Counted from the first letter of the stretch, positions 44,209-55,560 are shown. The stretch: DNA of 64,000 bases from Tiliqua scincoides (GCF_035046505.1 NC_089822.1:107153307-107217306); one strand, 5' to 3'. Translations and numbers: made by a program. The notes: generated by a model from the sequence alone, not told the origin.

Positions 44209-45485
44209 TGTGTGTCTGTGTCCCCCTCTCAGCCTGAGTGTTCTGCTGGTTCTAATGTTCTGCCTTCCTTCCAAAGGATTGCTAGCAGATGACTAATTCC
44301 TGACAGCCTCTTTTCTATTCCAAGCCCCCATCCCAGCTGAGAGATTGGCAGGCTTTTCACTGCATGGAGAGCACCACACAGAACAGCAAACAGCTGTTTC
44401 TGCTCTTGGTTCATTCTCTAGTAGTTCCACAGAAGTTCTCAGGGCAACATGATATGGCTTGCACACCTCTGAAATGTGCAGGGGACTGGAGAGGCGTGTG
44501 CGTGTGTGCATATGTGTGCTAGCTTGGGTGTGCAAGAAGCTAGGTCATCACAGAGAGAAAGAGAGAGAGAGCTAAATGCATTGTCTTACAGATTTGTATG
44601 TTCACATGTTGTTTGTATGTTCACAACACAAATGGCAAAGAGGGGTAATGAGCAACTCTGCAGGGGGCCGATCGTCTCCAACCTTATTGTGTTCATGAGC
44701 TTCCAGTGGAGAGATCTCCCCCAGCTATACTTCTTGGAAACAAGATTTTTCCACAGCAATGCATCAGTATTTGGATCCCTTGAAGAAAGTTAAATTTTGG
44801 CAGTCGCTGCTGAACTTACAGCGTGCCATTATAAAGTACAGCATACAGATGTTAAATGTATGCACTGAAAGCATTATGGAAAATTTTACAATATCCTATT
44901 TTGAAGTGAACGCATGTTGTAAAATAACCAACTGATCTGAAACACTGTGCAATTCATTAAGGGATTAATCAGCTACACAAGTATGTATGCAAGTATGCAG
45001 AGCTCCAAATGTGATGCTTTCATTAGCAGTGTTCTGTTGATTTTTTAAACATATTTTGCCAAGGTAGGAAGGAAGACTGATAGAAGTCAAGCCAGAAAAT
45101 GACTTCTGAGAGGGATTTTTTTTTTTTTTGTCTTCTGAACTTTAACTTGGACTCAAACATGGAATCTGGATTCAAAATAACCCACCCACCCTCAAAAAAG
45201 GGGATAAAAAACCAAACAAAAGCAGGTCATTGGTTCAAAACAAGTGTCTCAGTAATCAGGTCTTCAGGAGATTGTGGGAAAGGAGGGATGGTGAAGGACC
45301 CATCCAACCTGAGAGGCAGAGAGATGTCTTATTCCCTGAAGAAGAATAGGGCAGATGGAACACCCGGGGGGGGAGGGGGAGGGAAGGCAGAGCTCGTTGT
45401 TCAGTCGGTTGTATAGTTAGAAAGATATTTCATTTCCCACCCTCACCCAGTCTCTTTTCTAGAAAATTTCCCTATCCTGAGTCAC
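44209..45485. other. No recognisable feature
   Basis: Contains GT-rich (44498-44520) and GA-rich (44550-44572) simple stretches and a T17 run at 45119. No gene or transposon is identified. Confidence 0.4.
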
Positions 45486-46090
45486 AGCCCAGTTCTATCA
45501 AGGCCAGCATGCGCGAGGCTTTACGACGGCAGAATGCATTTCCACTGTCATAAAATGGTTGCTGACAGAGTGTGGAGTGTTCCACTGGTGGCCATTTTGG
45601 GAGCGCTGTAACTGTTACCCTGCACATGCCCAATCTCGTCTGATCTCGGAAGCTAAGCAGGGTCAGGCCTGGTTAGTACTTGGATGGGAGACCACCTGGG
45701 AATACTGGGTGCTGTAGGCTTATACCATAGTCTTTTGAGACTGAAGGTTGCCAACCAGTGCTCCCAGTCCACCAGGGGAGTTACTTACATACGCCAGAGC
45801 AGGTAAGGCAGTGGAAGGAGAGGGGGCAATCGGGGCAGGAAGGGGTAGGATGGGGAGGCTGCAGGAGGTGGTGGATCCAGCAGCGATGGGGCACACCAGA
45901 TCCTATTCCCTTTCTCTGCTCGGATTTGTGCCAGCCATTTCTCTGGCACAAGTCCAAGGAGAACCATTGCGGAGCGAGAAGCTTACAGAGGTATAAGGGG
46001 ATTTAAATCCCCTCTGAAGCCTCTTAATCCCCCTTCTCCCATTTTTGGTGCGGCTGCACCTGCAAGGAAGGGGATGGATAGGATTGGGCT
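45486..46090. mobile_element. GC-rich non-autonomous transposon split by 5S SINE
   Basis: It starts AGCCCAGTTCTATCAAGGCC and ends GGGGATGGATAGGATTGGGCT. The interior has GGGGATTTAAATCCCCTC and 'ggcacaagtccaaggagaac', shared with 39959. The 5S SINE at 45613-45757 divides it. Confidence 0.65.
45613..45757 (+). repeat. 5S rRNA-derived SINE, best preserved
   Basis: The 5S head is near-complete from TACCCTGCACATGCCCAATC through TCTGATCTCGGAAGCTAAGC to TGGGTGCTGTAGGCTTATAC, giving intact box A, intermediate element and box C. The tail has hairpin AGTCT-TTTG-AGACT and ends GGTTGCCAACCA. As the first ~10 bases of 5S are missing and a LINE tail replaces the terminator, it is not a 5S gene. Confidence 0.93.
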
Positions 46091-46092
46091 TT

Positions 46093-46250
46093 CAGACTGA
46101 TACAACACAGACCACTGCCTGCCAGTGGCTCTCCAAAGTTTCAGAGAGGGGCTTGCTCTTCACTACCCGGAGAGACCACATCTTGAACTTAGGACTCCTG
46201 CAAGCAAAGCAAGTTGTCTACCACCAAACTACAACCCCACTTTCCACTGA
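46093..46250 (-). repeat. tRNA-derived SINE, second family
   Basis: On the minus strand: GTAGTTTGGTGGTAGACAAC (A-box region), 'gctttgcttgcaggagtcctaagttcaagat' (B box GTTCAAGAT), then 'ctctccgggtagtgaagagcaag' and 'ccactggcaggcagtggtctgtgttgtatcag'. This matches the squamate SINE with 'agctcagtggtagagcatctgctttgcatgcag'. It is old and diverged. Confidence 0.7.
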
Positions 46251-49040
46251 GCTAAGGTTGTCAGCCAGTGCCCATATCCAAGCAATAGGATCAGTGGCAG
46301 TTCAGAAGCAGGGCATTGTCTTCGGGGTGAGTCTAATACTGTTGGAGTTTCACCCTTCAGCTTGCTGCAGGATTCTATTTCTGACAAAAGAAGTGTTGGG
46401 GTTCAGGGATTCTTGGAACTCATCCCCTGTGGACTGAAAGCCCCATCCCCAACTCCAGATGTATGAAGGTTTGGTGTGGTAGCACTTTGCAAATGCTCTC
46501 ATTTATTCATTATTTGGTGATCTCCAAAAATTGAATGTGGGAGAACCACAGAAAGGGACAGCAGAATGGCCTGGAGCAGATAGAGAGAGCTGATAAAACT
46601 GGATAAAAGGACAGTTGATGAGGACACCAGGCAAACAAACACACATTCTCTTTGTATAGCATCCGTAAAGAGTCTTCTGCTGCTGCAGATAGGGTTTTGT
46701 AAACTGGCAAGATTACTTAATCCAAAATCTGACACTGGTTTTAATGTAGAAATTAATCCAAGCAATAAAACAGTGTGATAAGATGGCTGACTTGGCAAGG
46801 GGCTTTCGAGCGTCCTGGGCCTCTTCCAAAGCCCAGAAGGACTGACAGAGACTTTCCACTGGCTTCTGTGGCCTCTGGATTTAGCCCCCTGTAATTATCA
46901 AGCCGTTGGCAGAACCAAGCTTGACATAGCTGCAAATTTTTTCTCTTTGGTTCCCGCATTACTTAATGACAAAACAAGTCTTCTCAAAATGCTCTTGAAA
47001 GGACAACGATCTGATCCTTTCCATTGCTGAATGTAGCAGAAATCAAGATTGCCTGCTCTTTCCAAGATGTGCACCCCTTAATCAACCCCAGGAACGGACG
47101 CATAAGGGTTGGATTCTTTGCAATGGATTCTACTTAGATTGAACTACATGGGTCAAACTGAACATTGCAGGGAATCAGTCATGAAAAGACTGGCTTAAAT
47201 TGGAAGACTGGCTTAAACTGGAATTGTTTACCCCTCCCATACACAGTAGTCCCTGAGCAAAAGGGGGGGGGAAGGGGAAAAAGACCAATTTTTTGGTTTT
47301 AAGCCCATTTTTTGGTTTTAAGGGGAGGGTGGGGGCGGAAGCCCGCCCTGGATGCCAGGTCAGAAGGGGGTGCTGCAGAGTGTGAGTGTACATGTTCAGG
47401 AAGCAATTGCAGCACTCACAGCAGTGGCTGGGGCGATTTTCAACAGGCTCCTCTTCTTCATATTCATTGAACACAAAGAGGAGGAGGCTGCCTCCTCTGG
47501 GAGAAGCAGGAAGTGACATCACAACACTGCACGATGTCACGATGTTGCCGTCCTAGGCACTACGGCCCCTGGTGACACTGCTGTTTGTCTCCATTTCTAG
47601 TCTTTTTCTTGGACTAGCCACCTTACATTGTGGAAGGTTCTTGGAGAAAAATGATAATGTTCTGCCTTGTCCCCAGTAGACTTTCCTAGTGCGTAGAAAG
47701 TTATCTAGCTATTCCACTGCAGCCACTTGGGGGGCAGGTAATTTGCAATGGGGAAAGAGTGGGAAAAGAGCTAAGTGCTCTATCTTCCTGCTACTTCTGT
47801 GCCACTCCTCCCAAGGCTTCTCTTCTAAAGCAATCCAAAAATGATGCTAGGGCTCTGATACGTGCATGTGTGTCGGTCCTCTAGTTAGCTTCTTAATGGG
47901 CCAGTGGTACTCATTTCAAAGGAAGAAGTCCCTTTGATTTAAAAAAGATTGGTTGACATGTGAAGTACAAAATACACGACTCTCTTTTCTGGAGAAGAAC
48001 AAATCTTGGAGCGTGGACCTTCAAGGTTGCCACTGATGAGATTTCTCTTCCTCTTGCAAACATGAGATGGGACCAGTGGTTGTCTCGCCATTACTAGCTC
48101 TATGCAGGCATGATCCTCAGAAGGGGAAAGAATTCAAGATAAATGCTGGGCACCAGCATCATGGGGAAGATCTCTCCACAGCTGCAGTATTTTTGGAGCA
48201 TGTCAGGATGGTGGCGGGACTTGCTGCTCCTCTCTGATATGTACTTGTCTCTACTCATGATGATGGCTTCAAGCTAAGCAGTTACTGAGGCTGAGTAGGC
48301 TGAGAATGAGGTACCCCAATTTATTTTGTAATAAATTTGTTTTGTACTGTACAGTATGTTTTGTCATGGCCGTGGAAGCCTGGGCCCCCAAGAATTTCGC
48401 CCCCCTGCCTCTTCTCTCCTTAGGCCTGTGAGTATGTATCACAATCTAATTCCAGTACCATTAATTTTTCCTTGCAGGAGATCTCTGGATTACGTCTCGT
48501 CTGGTCCAGCAACTTGTTGCACTCTGTTCTTAATCTTCAGTTGCTTGTTTCTAGACCTTAATGGAGCCTCAGGTTTGTACGAGAGCAAGGATTTTTGTTG
48601 CATGAGGTAGTTCAGCAGGAATATTCTGTTGACCATTCTGCATTTTTAATAAACTACAGGCATATTGTTTGGGCAACTGTCACTTGTGAAGTCATTATTT
48701 AAAAGATAATCCTTTAGGATTCAAAATCTGAATAACTACATGACAGCTGTTTCCAAATTCTTGTCTAACTCAGCAGTAGATGAAGTGTGGTTGGTCCTTT
48801 GAGAATGAGGTGATGCATTGGATCTGGAATCGAAGCATCAGAAAACTGTTTTCGCTTTGGACTTGCTTAAAGGCAAAGAACATTCATTATAATAAAGTCC
48901 TGAATTGCCTTTTAGGCTTCTTATTGCTCTTTAAAGTATTTTTGGAAACATTTTCCAATTGTTGGCACAATTTCAAGCCTTCTTGAAATGTAGGATTGAC
49001 ACCTAAACAGTTATAAACAAGATCCAATTTGTACTGAATA
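46251..49040. other. Long stretch without recognisable feature
   Basis: The only oddity is a doubled ATTTTTTGGTTTTAAG at 47287-47322. GC-rich DNA at 47330-47570 ending CACTACGGCCCCTGGTGACA-CTG could be a DNA-transposon relic. No gene is seen. Confidence 0.4.
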
Positions 49041-49058
49041 AAAATAATAAAGACTATT

Positions 49059-50353
49059 TTGCAAGACCTCATTGATAAATTAAAGAACAATAAGTCACTG
49101 GGCCCTGATGACATCCACCCAAGAGTTATTAAGGAATTGAAGAATGAAGTTGCTGATCTCTTGACTAAGATACGCAACTTGTCCCTCAAAACGGCCACGG
49201 TGCCAGAAGATTGGAGGATAGCAAATATCACACCGATCTTTTAAAAGGGAAAGAGGGGGGGCCCGGGAAACTATAGGCCGGTCGGCCTAACATCTATACC
49301 GGGTAAGATGGTGGAATGCCTCATCAAAGATAGGATCTCAAAACACATAGATGAACAGGCCTTGCTGAGGGAGAGTCAGCATGGCTTCTGTAAGGGTAAG
49401 TCTTGCCTCACGAACCTTATAGAATTATTTGAAAAGGTCAACAGGCATATGGATGCGGGAGAACCCATAGACATTATATATCTGGACTTTCAGAAGGCGT
49501 TCGACATGGTGCCTCACCAAAGGCTACTGAAAAAACTCCACAGTCAGGGAATTAGAGGACAGGTCCTCTCATGGATTGAGAACTGGTTGAAGGTCAGGAA
49601 ACAGAGAGTGGGTGTCAATGGGCAGCAAAATGGCAGATGCACTTCAATGTCAGTAAGTGTAAGGTCATGCACATTGGGGCAAAAAATCAAAACTTCACAT
49701 ATATGCTGATGGGTTCTGAGCTGTCTGTGACAGATCAGGAGAGAGATCTTGGGGTGGTGGCGGACAGGTCGATGTAAGTGTCAACCCAATGTGCGGCGGC
49801 AATAAAGAGGGCCAATTCTATGCTTGGGATCATTAGAAAAGGTATTGAGAATAAAATGGCTAATATTATAATGCCATTGTACAAATCTATGGTAAGGCCA
49901 CACCTGGAGTAATCCGTCCAGTTCTGGTCGCCGCATCTCAAAAAAGACATAGTGGAAATGGAAAAGGTGCAAAAGAGAGCGATTAAGATGATTACTGGGC
50001 TGGGGCACCTTCCTTATGAGGAAAGGTTACAGCGTTTGGGCCTCTTCCATCTAGAAAAGAGGCACCTGAGGGGGGACATGATTGAGACATAAAAAATTAT
50101 GCAGGGGATGGACAGAGTGGATAGAGGGATGCTCTTTACACTCTCACATAACATCAGAACCAGGGGACATCCACTAAAATTGAGTGTTGGGAGAGTTAGA
50201 ATGGTCAAAAGAAAATATTTCTTTATTCAGCGTGTGGTTGGTCTGTGGAACTCCTTGCCACAGGATGTGGTGATGGCGTCTGGCCTGGACACCTTTAAAA
50301 GGGGATTGGACAAGTTTCTGGAGGAAAAATCCATTACGGGTTACAAGCCATGA
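49059..50353 (+). pseudogene. CR1 reverse transcriptase, defective
   Basis: Visible RT parts in order are NKSLGPDDIHPRVIKEL (49110), ESQHGFCKGKSCLTNLIELF (49370-49430), YLDFQKAFDMVPHQRLLKKL (49480-49540, with a catalytic aspartate), and VLSWIENWLKVRKQRVGVNG (to 49620). The sequence then jumps from VNGQ straight to the WQMHFNVSKCKVMHIG region, losing roughly 100 codons including the YADD catalytic box. A stop interrupts ITPIF (49241), and further stops occur near 49775, 49910 and 50090. The C-terminal segment RGHPLKLSVGRVRMVKRKYF to GYKP ends at the natural stop (50353). It is a dead host-genome LINE copy. Confidence 0.9.
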
Positions 50354-50536
50354 ACATCATGTGCAACCTCCTGATTTTGGAAATGGGCTATGTCAGAATG
50401 CCAGATGCAAAGGAGGACACCAGGATGAGGTCTCTTGTTATCTGGTGTGCTCCCTGGGGCATTTGGTGGGCCGCTGTGAGATACAGGAAGCTGGACTAGA
50501 TGGGCCTATGGCCTGATCCAGTGGGGCTGTTCTTAT

Positions 50537-50976
50537 ATGTTGGCAACCTTCAGTCTCGAAAGACTATGGTATCGTGCTCTGAAAGGTGGTTTTGGAACAT
50601 CGTCTAGTGTGGCTGAAAAGGCCAATTTGGGAGCGACAATCCCTTCCACACTGGGGGCAAGTGCAGTCTGTCCCTGGTCTGTCTCCCTGGCTATGGGCCT
50701 GCCTTCTTTGCCTCTTAGCCTTAGACTGTTGGCCAAGTGTCTCTTCAAACTGGGAAAGGCCATGTTGCACAGCCTGCCTCCAAGCAGGCCGCTCAGAGGC
50801 CAGGGTTTCCCACTTGTTGAGGTCCATTCCTAAGGCCTTCAGATCCCTCTTGCAGATGTCCTTGTATCGCAGCTGTGGTCTACCTGTAGGGCGCTTTTCT
50901 TGCACGAGTTCTCCATAGAGGAGATCCTTTGGGATCTGGCCATCATCCATTCTCACGACATGACCGAGCCAACGCA
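50537..50976 (-). mobile_element. L2/jockey-like LINE 3' end, partner of the 5S SINE
   Basis: A minus-strand frame (50956-50564) is open for ~130 codons. It begins RMDDGQIPKDLLYGELVQEK, continues RPTGRPQLRYKDICKRDLKA, and ends with a zinc-finger-like CPQCGRDCRSQIGLFSHTRRC (C-x2-C-x12-H-x4-C). The 3' UTR is only about 27 bp and consists of the hairpin tail AGTCT-TTCG-AGACT and GGTTGCCAAC. It is 5'-truncated, with a 12-bp target duplication GGCTGTTCTTAT (50525-50536, 50977-50988) in the CR1 tail. The open frame and sharp duplication indicate a young insertion. The clade (L2 versus a close relative) is from memory. Confidence 0.85.
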
Positions 50977-51005
50977 GGCTGTTCTTATGTTCTTATGTTC
51001 TTAAG

Positions 51006-51659
51006 TTTTTTTATTCATGCAAGTGTTCCTCAAAATGCACTGGTGAAACACTTATAAACCAGAAAAAAATATTGTTCTTATAAACATCAAGGGACCTAGA
51101 ACCACCCACAAAACACCTCTGATTTGTATGACAAGAAATCTGTTTTTGTAATAAATGATCTATAACATGTTGGAAACTCTGGAACGAAGGAGAGATGCAA
51201 CATTTGGGAGAGTAGTAAGCAACCTTTAAAGTGTATGTGATATTTTTTAAAACATCATCATCTTCATTATCATTGTGCTGTTTTATTTTGCTGGTGGTCT
51301 ACCTGGCAGTACTTCCTTATAAACCTCATTTCAGCTTGTTACTAATTGTGCTTTTCAGACATGCGTTAATTAATACTTTGGGGGAAAGTATCACATGGGG
51401 GAAATTTAGTTTGTGTGCTGGGACCATGTGCAGTGGTCGATGACACAGCTAAGTGGTTTAGTGGGGAAGGAAGAGGGAAGGGAGGGTAAAGGTGCAATAA
51501 ACAAACATTTATTTTAAGTATAATTTCCAACTGCAGGGAAAGGGATAAAAGCAGTCGGGTGATTCACAGTCAAGCCCTAAACAGAATTGGTTACTATATA
51601 AGGGAAAAGAGGAAATCCTTAAAAGGGAGACAACTGCATGATGGTACAAGTGTGGAATG
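51006..51659. other. No recognisable feature
   Basis: AT-rich DNA after the CR1 tail. Confidence 0.4.
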
Positions 51660-51784
51660 ACCATGCCTGATCTCGGAAGCTAAGCAGGGTCAGGCCTGGT
51701 TAGTACTTGGATGGGAGGCCGCCTGGGAATACCGGGTGCTGTAGGCTTATACCATAGTCTTTCGAGACTGAAGGTTGCCAACCA
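51660..51784 (+). repeat. 5S rRNA-derived SINE, 5'-truncated
   Basis: Starts within the 5S head at CCATGCCTGATCTCGGAAGC, keeps the box A and C regions, and ends in the tail with hairpin AGTCT-TTCG-AGACT, identical in the loop to the LINE at 50537. Confidence 0.9.
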
Positions 51785-52368
51785 GAGAGAGGAAGATGAA
51801 AGGAAGGGAAACAGGAAAATTAGACAGGTTACCCACGGGGAATTTGGGCTGGAGAACTGGGCATTTATTGGGAATAGGAAAGGAGGGGGAGGAACCAAAG
51901 GAGCCAAAGGAAAGAAGGTTCCCCAGGGTTCAGGCCACTGCAGAAGGAGGTGGCTGGATTGCAGTTCCTGTGGCTGACAGAAGGCTACAGGCAAGATAGC
52001 ATGTCATATCGCTTGGCATGCCGTACAGTCACTTCACTCACTTGTAGCAGGAGAGCCAGTCCTTACTTGCAATGCAGCCGCTCAAAGGGGAGCTCTTACA
52101 CTAGGCATTCCAGTTGTTTGAGAAGCTGAAGTGGCAACTTGGGGAGTCTGCCCAACTGGAGGTCGATTTCAGGTCTTTGCCTAAATCTTTGAAAACTGGA
52201 GACTTGCAAACAGCACTGACACAACAGGGAAAAAAGAAAGAGGCATTAAGCCTGCTGTCAGTTGGACTGCACACAAGACACATCCGAGTTTTGTGGGTTG
52301 ATGGTGAGGCTTGCAAAGGGTTGAGATTTCCTGTTCTGTCTCTCCTGATTTATACGCGCCATGTTACA
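51785..52368. other. No recognisable feature
   Basis: Unique-looking purine-rich DNA. Confidence 0.4.
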
Positions 52369-52588
52369 GGGTTTGTGGTGTAGTGGTTTGGGAGTTGGAC
52401 TTAGACCTAGAAGATCCAGGTTCAATTCCCTGCTCAACCATGAAGCTTCCTGGGTACCTTGGTATCTCTCAGCCTCACCTACGTCACAGGGTTTTTGTAA
52501 AGACAAAAGGAGGGGAGGAACCATGCACACCACTCTGAACTCCTTGTAGGAAGGGTGGTGTAAAAAGGTGAGAAATAAATAAAATAAT
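52369..52588 (+). repeat. tRNA-derived SINE (MIR-like core)
   Basis: Pol III promoter boxes are visible: A-box region GTGGTGTAGTGGTTTGGGAG and B box AGGTTCAATTCCC (52428-52440). Then 'ctcaaccatgaagcttcc', 'cctcacctacgtcacagggtt', 'ggaaccatgcacaccactctg', and a tail GAAATAAATAAAATAA. The body resembles the CORE/MIR class and the minus-strand copy at 27686. Confidence 0.88.
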
Positions 52589-54394
52589 GCTAAGACCAAG
52601 CAAACTCCTGAGTTGAAAGCAGGACACAAAGGTAGAAAAGAGCAGTGGGGCAAGTACAGAGGCTAGGCTGATTCAAGCTGGGAAGCAGGGTAAGAAAGCG
52701 GAATCTACTTTTTCAGGACAAGAGATGCATTGCATAGTACACAAAGAACACATAGTACACAAAGAACACCACAAGGAACAGCTGCCCAACCCAGGCTGGC
52801 ACAGCTCCTTTAGGTTGCACTCAAGGGAGGGAAAGGAAGAATTTAGAAAGAACAAGGGGAGCAGGGGGCTACTGGATCCGAATGTCAGCTTGGCACAGTG
52901 GGTCTTTGGTAGCAGCTGTATTGGAGGTGCTTCCCAAAGCACTTGTGGCTCAACCCAAAAAAATGCAGTGGCAACAAAGTCAGACAGATTGATGGGCAAG
53001 AAAAGACACAAAGGTTGGTGGTGACTCAGCTTTTCATACCTTTTCTTTGCATACAGATAAGCAAATCAGGGGACCTCTTTTGTGGTTTGATGGCCTATCC
53101 CCAGCTCTATATGGGTGTTGCTATTTTTTTTTGCACCTTATCAAGGGTGTGACAGAGAACTTGTGACAAGCTCTGGATGCCAGTTTCTCTGTGAGGCTGG
53201 ATCCCTTGATTGAATTTGGCCATGAAGTTGGTGAGGGCAGCTATGGTTGGAGACCCTTTTTTGATTTCACTCTTTCTTTACTTCTACTCAGGAAACTCCA
53301 AGGATGTCACTTTTGTTCACAGCATCAAATGTGCTGTGCAAGTACGCACAGCCGCTCATGGAAATTTCCAAGGAGCAAGAGTCAGGCAAGGCTTCTGTCC
53401 AGCTAGCTTGATAGTGTGGCAGGGTGGTTGCTCTGACAATTAAGTGTGTGGCCTTCCTCGAGACTTTTAGGATTTGAGGCCATCTGTTCCATTTACTTGC
53501 CTAGGTTGTACTGTCTTGGCAGACACCCAGTGCCATATAAACATGTGTACATACACATGTGTAATGCTTCCTGCATTCCAAATAAAAGAAAAAAGGGGGG
53601 GAGTCAGGCAACATGCTGTATTAAACGTTCAAGAAGTACCAGTTTCCAGCTACTTCAGCAGAAAATGTCAGCATTTTGTTTTGGCCTATAATTCTTGGAT
53701 GAAGACAGAAAACCACAAGCCAAATTATTGTTGTCTCCCATGACTCACTAATTCATTTTCCTTGTACTGATAAAAACAAGATACACAGAAATAACAAATA
53801 GCATGATGATGTTTGACTCATTGTTTGGTTCAGATGAAACCATTCATAATTTCAATCCTCTGTCATGGCATTTGTGGTTCCTCCTTTCACTTCTTGTATA
53901 TCTCTCAGTTCTAGAAAGCAGTGTACTTCAAGGAAACTTAATAATAATGTGTCATCATAGAGAAGACACATGGTACAGGATAGGATTGGGCTCTTAGTGA
54001 GCCCACAGTTGTCAAGATATTCTGGAAGGAAAAACAGTTCTTTCCGATCAGGAAAAACAATAACAAATAAGTTGTCTATGATGTTATAACCTTAGTCATT
54101 CTCAGTCATCCAATAAAATGTCTGTTTGTAATCTGAAACTTTAAGATTCTTCATTGGCAATTTTTTACGGGAAAAGTTAGGGACTAAAAGTGGGGCAGTT
54201 TAGACAGATGGGCTTCCTACGCTCATCAGTATGTGACTGTGTCACCATATGTGTTTTGAATCAATGGGAGAGAGATTTGGGGCACCCAGCACACTCCCAG
54301 CCACATTCCAACTTAGCATGACACCTTTCTACCTACCCAAGAAGCAGTGTAGGAGAAGGCCCGGGGGGGGGGGGTAATTTGGGACACACCTAGT
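52589..54394. other. No recognisable feature
   Basis: A direct repeat 'tagtacacaaagaacac' occurs twice (52736, 52753). Otherwise I see nothing. A G11 run lies at 54363-54374. Confidence 0.4.
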
Positions 54395-54640
54395 CTGGAT
54401 CCTAACCCACCTCCCAAGTGGCCCGGGCTTACACCGGGCTGTTTGGATCTGTACCACTTATTTAGGTGGCGCAGATTCTAGTTGCCCCATAGGGGCAGCT
54501 GCTGGACAACTCAGGCTAAGGGGAATGAATTCCCCTTACTTCAAGTTGCACTGCAACCCAGCCCAACCCTGCTTTGGATGCAGTGCAGGCCAGCTGGCCT
54601 GTGTGCTCCAGGGCAGGTTTGGACCAGGGCTGTTAGCCAT
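54395..54640. mobile_element. Possible GC-rich transposon fragment
   Basis: GGATCCTAACCCACCTCCCA at the left and an AAGGGGAATGAATTCCCCTT fold inside resemble the GC-rich family. The termini are poor. Confidence 0.3.
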
Positions 54641-55109
54641 GTTTATGTTACCACATATTTATGATGCCCGGCATACAGAACAGCTGAAGAGCCCAGATGC
54701 TATTATTATTCAGCATTCTGTACACTATCCTGTTTCCTATAAAACTGGTGAAATAAATATGGGGGACCTGAGCTTTCCATCAACTACCCGCAGCAGAAAC
54801 CCAACATTTGTTTTTAATCGGAAAGCGGTAAGCGATTTCCAAAATAATTGCCAATGCCACCTAGGCATAATTGCTCCCAGAAGTTTGAGCACACTGCCAT
54901 TGTGTGTAAGGCGCTATCTTCCTTCTGTGCCGATGTTTCCACTTGGTTGAACCGAATAGAAAGTTGTTAAGTAAGCTTGGAAGAGGAGTTGGTATCAGCA
55001 CTCCACTGTTGATCACCCAGCTGTAGAAACAGAAGTTGACAGAACAGACTCTATTTAGTTGCAAAACTTATATGAAAATGCTGTTTATGAAAGACATACA
55101 GTACTGTAA

Positions 55110-55340
55110 GGGTCTGCTCATCCATGAGGCCAACAGAAGCTATCACCTCGTGCAGCAAATTGGTGGGGGAGGGGTGCACATATCAGCCTACCTACTTGGC
55201 TCCTCCTCCTTCCCCCCTTAGATTGAAAAAGGAAGAGGACAGAGAGGAAGAAGAGGAGGGGAGGAGAGTGCTGAGCTAGGACACTGGAGAGTGGAAGGAG
55301 AAGAGGCTGGCACATCATCAGCTAAGGGGGTCAGCATTTG
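55110..55340 (+). repeat. Unclassified dispersed repeat, paired with 36409-36650
   Basis: GATTGAAAAAGGAAGAGGAC, 'gagagtgctgagctaggac', and AGAGGCTGGCACATCATC are shared in order with 36409-36650. Confidence 0.5.
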
Positions 55341-55560
55341 GCATGCTGCCTCAGGTGTCAGGAGGCCTTGGGTTGACCTAGACCTAGAACCTAGACCTAG
55401 ACTCACCAGTGTAAGTGAGAGTGAAGTTCAGTGGAATTTACTAAGAGCCTTTGCACCATATACTACAAATTCACTATAGAACGATTCTACAGAAGGAACA
55501 GTTCCCCTCTTTTATTGGGTTTAAAACATGAACAATATTCTTTATATTAATAATTAACCC

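Larger units (their letters stand above)
49045..51005 (+). mobile_element. CR1 LINE, 5'-truncated, split by L2-like LINE
   Basis: It starts within the reverse transcriptase and runs to the 3' end, with tail (TTCTTATG)n at 50980-51003. The last part of the UTR/tail is interrupted by a minus-strand LINE fragment (50537-50976) flanked by a 12-bp duplication GGCTGTTCTTAT. The CR1 body is ~1.5 kb without the insert, against ~4-5 kb for a full CR1. Confidence 0.93.

Noticed and set aside
44498-44575. CRISPR-like or regulatory repeat array
   Set aside because: Simple GT and GA microsatellites only; no spacer structure and not a prokaryotic genome.
45613-45757. A functional 5S rRNA gene
   Set aside because: The first ~10 bases of 5S are missing and the 3' end runs into the LINE tail instead of a T-run terminator; it is a SINE.
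52369-52445. tRNA gene
   Set aside because: A and B boxes are present but there is no acceptor stem or anticodon loop, and a SINE body follows.
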